This document shows positions 1 through 9,496 of a stretch of 64,000 nt of DNA, in pieces (positions within the stretch are counted from its first letter, which is position 1; every line of letters starts with the position of its first letter). Below the pieces are notes generated by a model that saw only the letters and a list, made by a program, of their open reading frames with translations, did no database searches and was not told the DNA's origin. The position numbers and the translations under genes are program-made. The DNA comes from an uncultured Macellibacteroides sp. (GTDB taxonomy: Bacteria > Bacteroidota > Bacteroidia > Bacteroidales > Tannerellaceae): the NCBI RefSeq assembly GCF_963667135.1, contig NZ_OY762974.1, positions 3,733,054-3,797,053 of the forward strand, read 5' to 3'.

Positions 1-2
1 AA

Positions 3-1007
3 GGTGAAGGTTTTACTCTGCATAATACGAAAATGAATTACACGGACCGATGCGGGGTGTGTAAGGATATAGCAGGAACATTAATTTCATTCCTTCGTAT
101 GGCTGGATTCGAAGCATATCCGGCGATGACAATGGCTGGTAGTCGGGTGGAAAGTATTCCAGCAGATCATTTTAATCATTGCGTGGCAGTTGTCAAGCTA
201 TCCAATGGAACTTATATGCCTCTCGATCCTACCTGGGTTCCTTTTGTACGTGAACTTTGGAGTAGTGCCGAACAACAACAGAATTATTTGCCGGGAATAC
301 CCGAGGGTTCCGATTTATTAGTAACGCCTGTTTCTGCTCCCGAAAATCATTATTTTAAAATTAAGGCTAAATCAACTTTGGATACAAAAGGAACACTTAA
401 AGGAAGCTTTACAGTAACTGCCGAAGGACAAAGCGATGCCTCTGTTCGTCGTATTTTTACCCGTGGATTCCAATCTGGTTGGGAAAACGCCCTTGAAAGT
501 GAATTATTAAATGTATCTCCTACGGCCAGATTACTTAAAGTTGATTACGGCAAAAATCCAAGAGATTATCAAGCTGGTCCGATAAAGATTACCTTTACAT
601 ATGAGATTCCGGGATACGCGTTACTAGGCGATAATGTAATGGTATTAAAACCTATAACAATGAATAACCTTTACAACAGTGTACGAACTTATTTACGTAT
701 CAACACGGATATGGAAGAAAGGAATTATGCTTATAAAGATGCCTGCTCCCGTTTGGTTGAACTGGAAGAAGAGATCATTATCCCCAAAGGTTGGAATCTG
801 AATGCTGTTAAAAGTTTTAAATCTACAAGAAATAGTCCAGCTGCCGATTTTAAGGGAGATTTTAATACAAATGGAAACAAGATCTCAATCATTCAGAAAC
901 TTGCATTAAAGAAACGTGTTTATGAAGCATCTGATTGGTTTGAATTTCGTGCTGCGATTAACGAACATAAATCTTATGGAGAACCGTTAATCATAAAAAA
1001 GTTATAA
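3..1007 (+). CDS. Transglutaminase-like DUF3857 family protein, C-terminal part (5' end outside window)
   Basis: The frame is open from base 3, so the gene starts before the window and the ATG at 33 is internal. Visible part: a transglutaminase-like core with the CGVCKD motif (catalytic Cys likely encoded at 60-62), a downstream NHC histidine segment and a PLDPTW aspartate segment, giving an apparently complete Cys-His-Asp triad. A beta-rich C-terminal region follows, as in DUF3857/DUF3858 proteins of Bacteroidota, which are exported or envelope-associated and of unknown substrate. It is followed after 19 bases by a second DUF3857 protein, suggesting co-transcription. Family assignment is firm; the biochemical role is unknown. 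Confidence 0.8.
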   Translation, partial: GEGFTLHNTKMNYTDRCGVCKDIAGTLISFLRMAGFEAYPAMTMAGSRVESIPADHFNHCVAVVKLSNGTYMPLDPTWVPFVRELWSSAEQQQNYLPGIPEGSDLLVTPVSAPENHYFKIKAKSTLDTKGTLKGSFTVTAEGQSDASVRRIFTRGFQSGWENALESELLNVSPTARLLKVDYGKNPRDYQAGPIKITFTYEIPGYALLGDNVMVLKPITMNNLYNSVRTYLRINTDMEERNYAYKDACSRLVELEEEIIIPKGWNLNAVKSFKSTRNSPAADFKGDFNTNGNKISIIQKLALKKRVYEASDWFEFRAAINEHKSYGEPLIIKKL

Positions 1008-1026
1008 CCTTAATATTAAACTTATA

Positions 1027-2781
1027 ATGCATACAATAAATAAAAGCATTTTGCTTTGCTGGTTATTCCTTCTGGCGATAACCGCTGTAGCTAATACACC
1101 TTCGGAAGCCGATTTTAACAAACTGACGAAAACGTTTATTCTGAATCCGGATGGTAGTCAGGAGTTTCGTTGCAGTAAAGAACTTACACTGCATAGTCAT
1201 CCTGCGATGAACAGCACATACGGTGAAACATTCATCGTTTATAATCCTGAATTTCAAAAATTAGTGATTCATTCGTCTTATACCCGAATGGTTGACGGAA
1301 CAATAGTTAAGACTCCGGAAAACGCATTTAATGAAGTTCTTCCCCGTTTTGCTGCCGGAGCCCCGGCTTATAATAAACTGAAAGAGATGGTTGTAACGCA
1401 TACAGGCCTCGAACTTGGGGCGACTATCTATTTGGATTACTCTGTTATATCTAAGTCTGGCTTTTATAAAAAACTTGATATAGACGAAACTTTACAGGAA
1501 AGTTCGCCAGTAAAAGAGTATTCTGTTACAATCTCGGTACCCGAGCAAACAGCAATGTCCTATTCTCTTACCGGTGCTTCTGGTATAAAGGTAGTAAAAA
1601 ATGAACGGAAAGAATCTGGTCAAAAATTAGTGAGCTGGACTTTAAAACAGGTGCCTGCCTCTTTTCATGAGCCGTATATGCCGGAAAACGATCCGACTGT
1701 TCCACTCTTATCAGCTTCAACATATTTTTCACGCAAAGACGCTTTATCTTCACTAAATGAGGAAATTACAAAAATACGCTCTCTGGAAACTGAAACCTAT
1801 TCAACTTATATCACGGATAGCCTTAATGATAATACTCAAAAAATCAGCGTAATTCTGAATCATGTGCTTTCTGGAATTACTTATACCCCTGTTCCTCTGG
1901 AAGTAACAGGATATACTGTTCGGGAAGCCGATGAAGTTTTACGTTCAGCATACGGAACAATGGCAGAAAAGGCTAATTTACTCGTAACCATGCTTCGTGC
2001 TATTAATGTTCCGGCTGAAATCGTAGCAGTTTATCCTGGAACGCTTGAACCATCTGTTTGCGGACTCAGTGCGATTAAAGAGTTGCTAGTGAAAACAACC
2101 CTAAACGGCACTAACTGTTATCTGTCTGTTATTGGCAATTTAGCCTCCCTTCTGCCTTTCAGAGGTAATTTGGATGTTGTGTGCACATTAACAGGAGAAC
2201 CAGTTGAAATACTTCCCCAACAAGTTGTGACATCTGCTTCTTATGATATTAATTTATCTGCATTGGAAGCAAAAGTAAAAGGGATTATCGTTACAACTCT
2301 AAAAGCATTTCCTATGGATTATGAAACAGCAGTGAAACAATGGGTTGGTACAAACGATGCAGTGATAACAAAAGGTGAGAATGAAACGATTACCATTACT
2401 TTTACGGTAAATAAACCAGTTAAAATTGTAAATGGTTACATTATTTACAAACTGCCAGAACTTCCTTATGCTGCTGTACAGTTAAATAGTAAGCGTAGTA
2501 CTATTTTTGAAGTTCCGCGTCTTTCGGATGAAACTAGTTCGTACAAAATTTCTTTGGCTCCGGATTTAAAACTTGAAACACCTGCTGTGGCAAAGACTGT
2601 TAACAATGAAGTCGGGAATTTTGATTTAAAAATAACAAAGAATGGCTCTCAGGTTACGGTGAACCGGCAATGTAAGTTAAAATTGCAGCAAATTTCCCCG
2701 TCTCTCTATCCGGCATTTAAATCGTTATCAAATGAAACTGAAGCTCTGCAAGGAAGAGAACTGATTATCGAAGTAAAATAA
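1027..2781 (+). CDS. Exported DUF3857 protein with degenerate transglutaminase domain
   Basis: 584 residues with an N-terminal signal peptide (hydrophobic stretch about residues 8-22, AVA-type cleavage). Residues about 30-200 look like the DUF3857 domain, and about 270-400 align by eye with the transglutaminase core of the preceding gene. The catalytic positions are changed: the segment matching CGVCKD reads YGTMAEKA, and the His and Asp segments are not recognisable. It is therefore probably a non-enzymatic, structural or binding paralogue. It lies 19 bases after the first DUF3857 gene and 46 bases before a GH84 enzyme, so the three may form one operon. Function unknown. Confidence 0.75.
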   Translation: MHTINKSILLCWLFLLAITAVANTPSEADFNKLTKTFILNPDGSQEFRCSKELTLHSHPAMNSTYGETFIVYNPEFQKLVIHSSYTRMVDGTIVKTPENAFNEVLPRFAAGAPAYNKLKEMVVTHTGLELGATIYLDYSVISKSGFYKKLDIDETLQESSPVKEYSVTISVPEQTAMSYSLTGASGIKVVKNERKESGQKLVSWTLKQVPASFHEPYMPENDPTVPLLSASTYFSRKDALSSLNEEITKIRSLETETYSTYITDSLNDNTQKISVILNHVLSGITYTPVPLEVTGYTVREADEVLRSAYGTMAEKANLLVTMLRAINVPAEIVAVYPGTLEPSVCGLSAIKELLVKTTLNGTNCYLSVIGNLASLLPFRGNLDVVCTLTGEPVEILPQQVVTSASYDINLSALEAKVKGIIVTTLKAFPMDYETAVKQWVGTNDAVITKGENETITITFTVNKPVKIVNGYIIYKLPELPYAAVQLNSKRSTIFEVPRLSDETSSYKISLAPDLKLETPAVAKTVNNEVGNFDLKITKNGSQVTVNRQCKLKLQQISPSLYPAFKSLSNETEALQGRELIIEVK

Positions 2782-2827
2782 TAAACGCTATAACTAAATT
2801 TAAACATTAAACACAATTCACTCAGAC

Positions 2828-5023
2828 ATGAAGAAATTAGTAAATCTTCTCCGGTTGGCAATGTTATGCGTTGCTTTCAATGCAAGCGGGCAACAAGAGC
2901 CTTTACAAGTTTTTCCAACACCGCAGAAAATGATTATTTCAAGCCCGGTATTTACGCCATCGGACTTCTATTTCACCGGAATTAAATCACTCGATAAAGA
3001 TGCTGTTGCTTTATTAAAAGAAGTATTCCCAATTTCTAATACAAAGAAAGGAACGCCGATTCGTATATCAAAATTAAAAGATAAGGCTTTAGAACTTCAG
3101 CGTTCTGGTGCTTATCGTCTTTTAATTAAACCCAAAGGAATTACAATTGAAATAGTTGATGACCGTTCTTTATTTTATGCAGCTCAAACGGTAAAACAGT
3201 TGATAAAACATAGTGATAAAGGACAACTTTTGATTTATCCGTGTACAATTACCGATTATCCTGATGTTGTATATCGTGGTACAGTGGAAGGTTTTTATGG
3301 AAACCCATGGTCATTTGAAGACAGAATAGAACAGTTGCGATTCTACGGAAAACTGAAATTGAATGTTTATATTTATGGACCTAAGGATGATCCATATCAT
3401 AGTTCTCCTTCGTGGAGAGAGTCCTATCCTACTGAAGATGCTAAACATATAGAGGCTTTGGTTGCAGAAGCATCACGTAATAAAGTTGATTTTGTATGGG
3501 CTATCCATCCGGGAAAAGACATTTTATGGAATAAGTCCGACAGTAATGCCGTATTAAATAAATTTGAGAAGATGTATGATTTGGGAGTTCGTTCCTTTGC
3601 AGTCTTTTTCGATGATATTTCCGGAGAAGGAACTCGTCCAGATAAACAAGCTGGATTGCTTAATTACATCAACACTGAATTTATTCAAAAGAAAGAAGAT
3701 GTAAAACCGTTGATTATGTGCCCGACAGAGTATAACAAGTCGTGGGCAGATCCAAAGCCTAATACCTATCTTGATATTTTAGGAGACATGCTAGATCCTT
3801 CCATTCTTGTCATGTGGACAGGCGATCGGGTTGTTGGCGATATTACTCTCGACGGACTTAATTGGGTTAACAAACGGATTAAACGGAACTCGTTTGTCTG
3901 GTGGAATTTTCCGGTAAGTGATTATGTCCGTGACCACTTATTAATGGGGCCCTCTTACGGATTAGATATAGATTCAAAAGAAGCCATGAGTGGTTTTGTT
4001 TCGAATCCTATGGATAAACCCGAAGCCTCCAAAGTAGGAGTTTATGGAGTGGCAATGTATGCCTGGAATATGAAGGCATACGACTCAAATAAATCATGGG
4101 AGAATGCCTGTAATTTTATTATGCCAGAGGCAGCAGATGCTTTCAAAACATTTTGTGCTCATAACAGCGATCCGGGTCGTAACGGCCATAAATACAGACG
4201 TGATGAGTCTGTCGAAATTATGCCTTTAGCCGAACTTTTCAAGAATGAATTACAGAAAGGAATTTATTCTGTGAATGAAGCAACTAAACTGAACGCTTTT
4301 TTTACTCAGATTAGCAAGGCTCCTTCTATTATTCGAAATCAATCTTCCAATATCAATCTCATAAAAGAAATTGATCCATGGCTGATACAATTCGAGCTTT
4401 TAGGCAAAGCCGGTTTGTCTTCTATTAAATTAGCTAATGCATGGACAGATAATAATGAAGATTCTGCCAGAAAAACTTTCGGCGAACTTACTGCTTTGCT
4501 GGATAGTATGCAGGTCATAGACCATAATTATAATCAAAATGAATGGCAGCCAGGTATAAAAACCGGATCACTAGTACTTACTCCTTTTATAAAATATGTT
4601 TATAAATTGGTTGGAGATACGTTGCACTTAAATCAGAATAACAATCTTTTATTGTCTTTGCTAAATACAAATATGGAGCAACTTAAGCAGTTACCAGTTT
4701 TAGAAAAAAACAATGAAGTATTTATTTCTCCTGTTTTAGAAACAATAAAAATGAAGCCAGGCGACTATGTTGGTGTTTTGGTCGCACAAGATAAAAGAAT
4801 TGCATCAGCATCATTTAATCTGCCTTCACCTAACTCTGACTGGCGTTGTTTTGAATGGTCTGAAGATGGAGAAATATGGATAACATTACAGGTAAAGAAA
4901 AATAATACCGACGGAAAAGAGTCTGCAAATGTAGATGCCAAAGCAAGGTACCTGCGTATGCGAAACAATTCTTCTGAAGTGCAATCTTTCTATTTAAAAA
5001 ACTTCATACTTGTTACAAAGTAA
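2828..5023 (+). CDS. GH84 beta-N-acetylglucosaminidase (O-GlcNAcase/hyaluronidase family), copy 1
   Basis: 731 residues with a signal peptide ending near ASG-QQ (residue about 21). Domain order matches the known B. thetaiotaomicron GH84 enzyme: N-terminal GH20b-like domain (about 25-140), catalytic barrel (about 145-440, with EGFYGNPW and YGPKDDPYH), helical domain, and a C-terminal beta domain. The paired catalytic aspartates are seen as FFDDISGE (D262, D263). The family removes terminal beta-GlcNAc by substrate-assisted catalysis; a periplasmic or surface enzyme of a commensal would act on host or dietary glycans or glycoproteins. A strong terminator follows. The next gene is a paralogue. 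Confidence 0.92.
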   Translation: MKKLVNLLRLAMLCVAFNASGQQEPLQVFPTPQKMIISSPVFTPSDFYFTGIKSLDKDAVALLKEVFPISNTKKGTPIRISKLKDKALELQRSGAYRLLIKPKGITIEIVDDRSLFYAAQTVKQLIKHSDKGQLLIYPCTITDYPDVVYRGTVEGFYGNPWSFEDRIEQLRFYGKLKLNVYIYGPKDDPYHSSPSWRESYPTEDAKHIEALVAEASRNKVDFVWAIHPGKDILWNKSDSNAVLNKFEKMYDLGVRSFAVFFDDISGEGTRPDKQAGLLNYINTEFIQKKEDVKPLIMCPTEYNKSWADPKPNTYLDILGDMLDPSILVMWTGDRVVGDITLDGLNWVNKRIKRNSFVWWNFPVSDYVRDHLLMGPSYGLDIDSKEAMSGFVSNPMDKPEASKVGVYGVAMYAWNMKAYDSNKSWENACNFIMPEAADAFKTFCAHNSDPGRNGHKYRRDESVEIMPLAELFKNELQKGIYSVNEATKLNAFFTQISKAPSIIRNQSSNINLIKEIDPWLIQFELLGKAGLSSIKLANAWTDNNEDSARKTFGELTALLDSMQVIDHNYNQNEWQPGIKTGSLVLTPFIKYVYKLVGDTLHLNQNNNLLLSLLNTNMEQLKQLPVLEKNNEVFISPVLETIKMKPGDYVGVLVAQDKRIASASFNLPSPNSDWRCFEWSEDGEIWITLQVKKNNTDGKESANVDAKARYLRMRNNSSEVQSFYLKNFILVTK

Positions 5024-5086
5024 TATTGAACTGACCAATGCAGGCTTTTCTGTCTCGTAAACTTGAGAGTATCGATGATTAAATTT

Positions 5087-5123
5087 AAAAAAGGTGAATC
5101 AAATATTTGATTCACCTTTTTTT
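5087..5123 (+). terminator. Rho-independent terminator after GH84 copy 1
   Basis: An 18-base arm (5087-5104, including GGTGAATCAAAT) is followed immediately by its complement and a run of seven T. It separates the two GH84 genes, so copy 2 is probably transcribed from its own promoter within the AT-rich 5124-5301 stretch, where I see no exact TAnnTTTG box. Confidence 0.85.
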
Positions 5124-5301
5124 ATACGCCCATTGTAGCACAGATTCAATTAAGTTATTTAATATTAAGTAACTGCTTTTTTGAGAAAAAATTAAATAAA
5201 CAAATATTTTATTTAAAAGTTACTAAACTTTCTTCCTCTTCAAAATTGTTATATAGTAAACGCAGGGATTTATTTGTTTCTTAACTAATTTATAATCGGT
5301 C

Positions 5302-7815
5302 ATGAAAACGCTCATCTATTTTATTATGCTTACCTTGATGTTTGTTACTCTCAAGGTAAATGCTCAGTATGCATCTTTGCAAATATTTCCTACTCCTCAG
5401 GAAATAACTGTATCGAATCAAAGTTTTACTCCTTCCTATTCATATTATATTACAGGGTTAAAATCGCTTGATGCCGATGCCGTGGCTTTAATAAAAGAAT
5501 CTCTTCCGGTTATTACTTCAAAGAAAGGACTTCCAATCCGCGTTTCTAAGTTAAAAGACAAGCAATCCGAACTCCAACGTTCAGGTGCGTACAGACTAAT
5601 AATTCAGCCTCAGGGAATAGCAATAGAAATAGCAGACGACAGGTCTTTGTTCTATGCCGCGCAGACAATAAGACAATTAATCAAACGAGATGATGAAGGG
5701 CGTATTCTACTTAATCCATGTAAAATTATAGATTATCCTGATGTGAACTTTCGCGGTATTGTTGAAGGTTTTTACGGGAAGCCATGGGATTTCGAAGATA
5801 GAATGGATTTGCTGCGTTATTTTGGAAAACTAAAACTGAACACATACATATATGGTCCTAAAGATGATCCTTACCATCGTTCTCCCTCCTGGCGTGAGCC
5901 TTATCCTTCGGTAGAAGCAAAACAAATTATTGATTTAGTAGCAGAAGCCTCACGAAATAAAGTGGATTTTGTATGGGCCATGAATCCAGGAAAAGATATT
6001 AAGTGGAATGCAGAGGATAGCAGTGCAGTATTAAATAAACTTGAAAAAATGTATTCTTTGGGAGTACGAAGCTTTGCCTTGTTCTTTGATGATATTGCCG
6101 GAGAAGGTACTCGTCCGGAAAAGCAGGCTGGACTACTTAATTATATAAACAAAGAGTTTGTTCAGAAAAAAGGAGATATCAAACCATTGCTTTTATGTCC
6201 AACGGAGTTTAATAGGGAAGCTTCAACTGCCGGTCCAGATGCTTATCTTGATATTTTGGGAAACCTTCTGGATCCATCCATTTTAATAATGTGGACAGGA
6301 GATAAGGTAGTTGGTGATATTACTCTCGATGGGATTAAATGGGTAAATAATCGAATTAAACGAAATCCTTTTATTTGGTGGAATTTCCCTGTAAGTGATT
6401 ACGTACGCGATCATTTACTAATGGGGCCTGCTTATGGGATTGATAAGAACGCTGAAAATGCCATGAGTGGATTTGTAGCCAATCCAATGGATAAATCAGA
6501 AGCTTCAAAGGTTGGTATCTTTGGTGTTGCCATGTACGCATGGAATTTACAAGAATATGATGCATATAAATCATGGGAAGAAGCATGCAGATTGTGTATG
6601 CCGGAAGCTCCGATTGCTTATCTAACATTTTGTTCACATAACAGTGATCCAGGTCCGAACGGGCATAATTATCGCCGTGAAGAATCTGTTCAAATTAAGC
6701 CGGTTGCCGAATCGTTCTTAAACTCTTTCATGAATGATAAATATCTTGAGATTGAAGCTAGTCAGCTTAATGCCCTGTTTTCTCAGATTGCAGTCGCTCC
6801 TACGATGATATATAGCCAGTCTCCCAACAAAAATTTGATAAAACAAATCAATCCCTGGCTTCGTCAGTTCGAGCTTTTAGGTAATGCAGGAACTGCTGCC
6901 ATGGAAATGGCAAATGCATGGACTGACAAAGACGAAATGGCTTCCTGGCAAAAATATTCGACTGTAACTGCTTTATTAGATAGTATTCATTTGATTGATC
7001 GCGATTTTAATCAAAATGAATTTCAACCTGGCGTAAAAACAGGATCTCTTGTTATAATGCCTTTTATTCAGCAACTATATAAACAAGTAGGAAATGAATT
7101 ACTTGCAAAGCATGAAGATATTTATTCAACAGTTGGATCAACTTTGTATTCAAATATTGAGCAATTAAAAACAGAACCCATTTCTGAAAGAAATAATGAA
7201 ATAGCGATTGTTCCTGTTTTTCAGCCCATAAAGATTAAACCGGGTCAATATGTTGGGATTAAAGTTGCTCCGAACAAAGAAATCGAAACCGCTTCATTCA
7301 ATTTGCCTCTTTCTTCAAATGGATGGCGCCTGTTCGAATGTTCTGAAGACGGAGTAAAATGGACTACCTTGCAGTTGAATAAAGAAGAAAATGAAGGAGA
7401 AAGTGAAATTGCCAGGTTGAACCCTCAAATACGATATGTACGAATGCGAAATAATTCAAACGCAACCCAATCATTTTTTTTGATGAACTTTTCGCTTCAA
7501 ACAAAAATAATTGAAAAAGTAAAATCGGAATTATTGCCATACGATAAAGATTTGAAAACTTATCAGTTGCTTACTGAAAATAATAAGTTAGAAGTCAATT
7601 GTAAAGGTTCCAATGAAATTTTACTCTTTATGTCTGGCGTTACCGGATATGTAAGAGTCGAAGCTTTGCCCGCCAAAGGAGACAAATTTATTATTTATCA
7701 GGGCGGTGCAGATTTTGTCAAGTTAACCAGTTCTCTCTATGCTGATGCTACTAAGCTTTACATTTCGTCCATTCATACTCAACCTATCAGGATACATGAA
7801 ATTGTGAAAAAATAG
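5302..7815 (+). CDS. GH84 beta-N-acetylglucosaminidase, copy 2 with C-terminal extension
   Basis: 837 residues, clearly homologous to the preceding enzyme along its whole length, with signal peptide (cleavage near VNA-QY). The catalytic pair is kept (FFDDIAGE, D263/D264), as are the YGPKDDPYH and WWNFPVSDYVRDH segments. It is about 100 residues longer: a second small beta-rich module follows the shared end and finishes at IHEIVKK, possibly a carbohydrate-binding or sandwich domain. The pair looks like an old tandem duplication with divergence. Substrate should again be beta-linked GlcNAc; the extension may change targeting. No SusC/SusD genes are visible nearby. Confidence 0.9.
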   Translation: MKTLIYFIMLTLMFVTLKVNAQYASLQIFPTPQEITVSNQSFTPSYSYYITGLKSLDADAVALIKESLPVITSKKGLPIRVSKLKDKQSELQRSGAYRLIIQPQGIAIEIADDRSLFYAAQTIRQLIKRDDEGRILLNPCKIIDYPDVNFRGIVEGFYGKPWDFEDRMDLLRYFGKLKLNTYIYGPKDDPYHRSPSWREPYPSVEAKQIIDLVAEASRNKVDFVWAMNPGKDIKWNAEDSSAVLNKLEKMYSLGVRSFALFFDDIAGEGTRPEKQAGLLNYINKEFVQKKGDIKPLLLCPTEFNREASTAGPDAYLDILGNLLDPSILIMWTGDKVVGDITLDGIKWVNNRIKRNPFIWWNFPVSDYVRDHLLMGPAYGIDKNAENAMSGFVANPMDKSEASKVGIFGVAMYAWNLQEYDAYKSWEEACRLCMPEAPIAYLTFCSHNSDPGPNGHNYRREESVQIKPVAESFLNSFMNDKYLEIEASQLNALFSQIAVAPTMIYSQSPNKNLIKQINPWLRQFELLGNAGTAAMEMANAWTDKDEMASWQKYSTVTALLDSIHLIDRDFNQNEFQPGVKTGSLVIMPFIQQLYKQVGNELLAKHEDIYSTVGSTLYSNIEQLKTEPISERNNEIAIVPVFQPIKIKPGQYVGIKVAPNKEIETASFNLPLSSNGWRLFECSEDGVKWTTLQLNKEENEGESEIARLNPQIRYVRMRNNSNATQSFFLMNFSLQTKIIEKVKSELLPYDKDLKTYQLLTENNKLEVNCKGSNEILLFMSGVTGYVRVEALPAKGDKFIIYQGGADFVKLTSSLYADATKLYISSIHTQPIRIHEIVKK

Positions 7816-7830
7816 TATCTTTCTGATATA

Positions 7831-7870
7831 TCAAAAAAGCTGTTTGTCTCTTGCAAACAGCTTTTTTTGA
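7831..7870 (+). terminator. Terminator after GH84 copy 2
   Basis: The inverted repeat AAAAAAGCTGTTTG / CAAACAGCTTTTTTT has a 7-base loop and ends in a T run just after the stop codon. Confidence 0.85.
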
Positions 7871-7923
7871 TTTTAGCGTTGACTTATTGATTGAGGTTTA
7901 ATGCTATTTTTACAAATAGTCTC

Positions 7924-7931
7924 TATCTTTG
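7924..7931 (+). promoter_or_regulatory. -7 box of the serB promoter
   Basis: TATCTTTG fits the Bacteroidota -7 consensus TAnnTTTG. It lies 19 bases before the ATG at 7951 and inside the longer TTG-started reading frame, which argues that translation starts at 7951. Confidence 0.7.
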
Positions 7932-7950
7932 CCCTTCTAAAAACGAAGAT

Positions 7951-9177
7951 ATGGCACAAACAGATGAGCTTATATTGATTAACATTAACGGGGCAGATCG
8001 TCCGGGTGTAACAGCGGGATTAACTGAAATACTTGCAAAACATGATGCGCTAATTTTAGATATTGGTCAAGCTGATATTCATAACAATCTATCTCTTGGA
8101 ATATTATTCCAGACAAAAGGAAGCACTTCAGGTGAAATTTTAAAAGAACTTCTTTTTAAAAGTTATGAACTTGGCGTAAATATTCGTTTTAATCCCATAT
8201 CAGAAGATCAATATGACAAGTGGGTTGAAATGCAGGGGAAAAATCGCTATATAATTACAATGGTGGCAAGAAAACTCTCTGCTCGCCAGATTGCTGCTGT
8301 AACTAAAATTGTGGCAGATCAGGGAATGAATATCGATGATATAAAAAGATTGACCGGACGTATTCCTCTTGATGAAAATGCACGTACTCCAAAAGCAAGC
8401 GTAGAATTTTCTGTACGCGGAACACCAAAAGATAAAGAGAAAATGCAAAGCTACTTTATGCAACTTTCTTCCGAACTAGAAGTCGATATTTCTTTTCAGG
8501 AAGAAAGTATGTTTCGCAGAATGCGCCGTCTTATTTGCTTTGATATGGATTCAACCTTGATAGAAACTGAGGTTATTGATGAATTAGCAGAAAGAGCTGG
8601 CGTTGGAGAGCAGGTAAAGGCGATTACCGAGGCAGCAATGAGAGGCGAAATTGATTTTTCTGAAAGTTTTCGTCAGCGTTGTGCTTTACTGAAAGGCCTG
8701 GATGTGTCAGTAATGCAGGAAATCGCAGACAACCTTCCCATTACAGAAGGTGTAGATCGATTGATGCGTATTCTTAAAAAAGTAGGTTTTAAAATTGCTA
8801 TCCTCTCCGGAGGCTTTTCGTACTTTGGAAATTATTTGAAGCAAAAATATAACATCGACTATGTTTATGCCAACGATTTAGAAATAGTTGACGGGAAACT
8901 AACCGGAAATCATTTAGGTGATATTGTAGATGGAAAACGTAAAGCTGAATTGCTTCGTTTGATTGCTCAGGTAGAAAACGTTGATCTGCGTCAGACGGTT
9001 GCAGTTGGAGATGGAGCAAACGACCTGCCAATGATAAGTATTGCCGGACTTGGAATTGCTTTTCATGCTAAGCCTAAAGTAAAAGCAAATGCCAAACAGT
9101 CTATCTCAACAATCGGACTCGATGGAATTCTTTATTTCTTAGGTTATAAGGATTCTTACTTAGACGAACAAATGTAA
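7951..9177 (+). CDS. serB: Phosphoserine phosphatase with N-terminal ACT domains
   Basis: 408 residues from the chosen ATG; the frame is open back to a TTG at 7891, but the promoter box lies inside that extension. Two ACT-like regulatory domains occupy about residues 1-185 (LININGADRPGV at the start). A HAD phosphatase domain follows, with the nucleophile motif FDMDSTLIE, a GGF motif and VGDGANDLPM. It hydrolyses O-phosphoserine to serine in the last step of serine synthesis. The ACT domains suggest control by an amino acid, as in other long SerB proteins. Two small genes follow closely and may share the transcript. Confidence 0.93.
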   Translation: MAQTDELILININGADRPGVTAGLTEILAKHDALILDIGQADIHNNLSLGILFQTKGSTSGEILKELLFKSYELGVNIRFNPISEDQYDKWVEMQGKNRYIITMVARKLSARQIAAVTKIVADQGMNIDDIKRLTGRIPLDENARTPKASVEFSVRGTPKDKEKMQSYFMQLSSELEVDISFQEESMFRRMRRLICFDMDSTLIETEVIDELAERAGVGEQVKAITEAAMRGEIDFSESFRQRCALLKGLDVSVMQEIADNLPITEGVDRLMRILKKVGFKIAILSGGFSYFGNYLKQKYNIDYVYANDLEIVDGKLTGNHLGDIVDGKRKAELLRLIAQVENVDLRQTVAVGDGANDLPMISIAGLGIAFHAKPKVKANAKQSISTIGLDGILYFLGYKDSYLDEQM

Positions 9178-9193
9178 TTAAAATAATAGTATC

Positions 9194-9496
9194 ATGGTTA
9201 GGCATATTGTAATGTTTAAATTAAAGGAATTTGCAACTCCAGCCGAAAAAATGGCAAAGATGCAGGCTATTAAGAATGGATTGGAATCTCTGATTCAAAT
9301 TATTGATGTATTACGTTCGATCCGGGTTGATTTTAACTGTAATCCTGATGAATCATGGGATTTAATTCTTACAACAGAGTTAGATACTTTAGAGGATGTA
9401 AAAACGTATGCTTTGCATCCTGCGCACGTAGCAGTAGCCAAAGAATTAATAGGACCTTTCAAGTCAGACAGAGCTTGCGTAGACTATGAATACTAA
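9194..9496 (+). CDS. Dabb (stress-responsive alpha/beta-barrel) domain protein
   Basis: 100 residues starting MVRHIVMFKLKE, the typical opening of Dabb proteins, with a conserved late histidine segment (ALHPAHVAVAKE). These form small dimeric ferredoxin-like barrels; members serve in stress response or as small cyclases or monooxygenases, and no specific role can be inferred here. It starts 16 bases after serB and overlaps the next gene by 11 bases, so translation of the two is probably coupled. Confidence 0.85.
   Translation: MVRHIVMFKLKEFATPAEKMAKMQAIKNGLESLIQIIDVLRSIRVDFNCNPDESWDLILTTELDTLEDVKTYALHPAHVAVAKELIGPFKSDRACVDYEY

Noticed and set aside
7891-7950. Longer SerB with a TTG start
   Set aside because: The extension contains the TATCTTTG promoter box and no family sequence.
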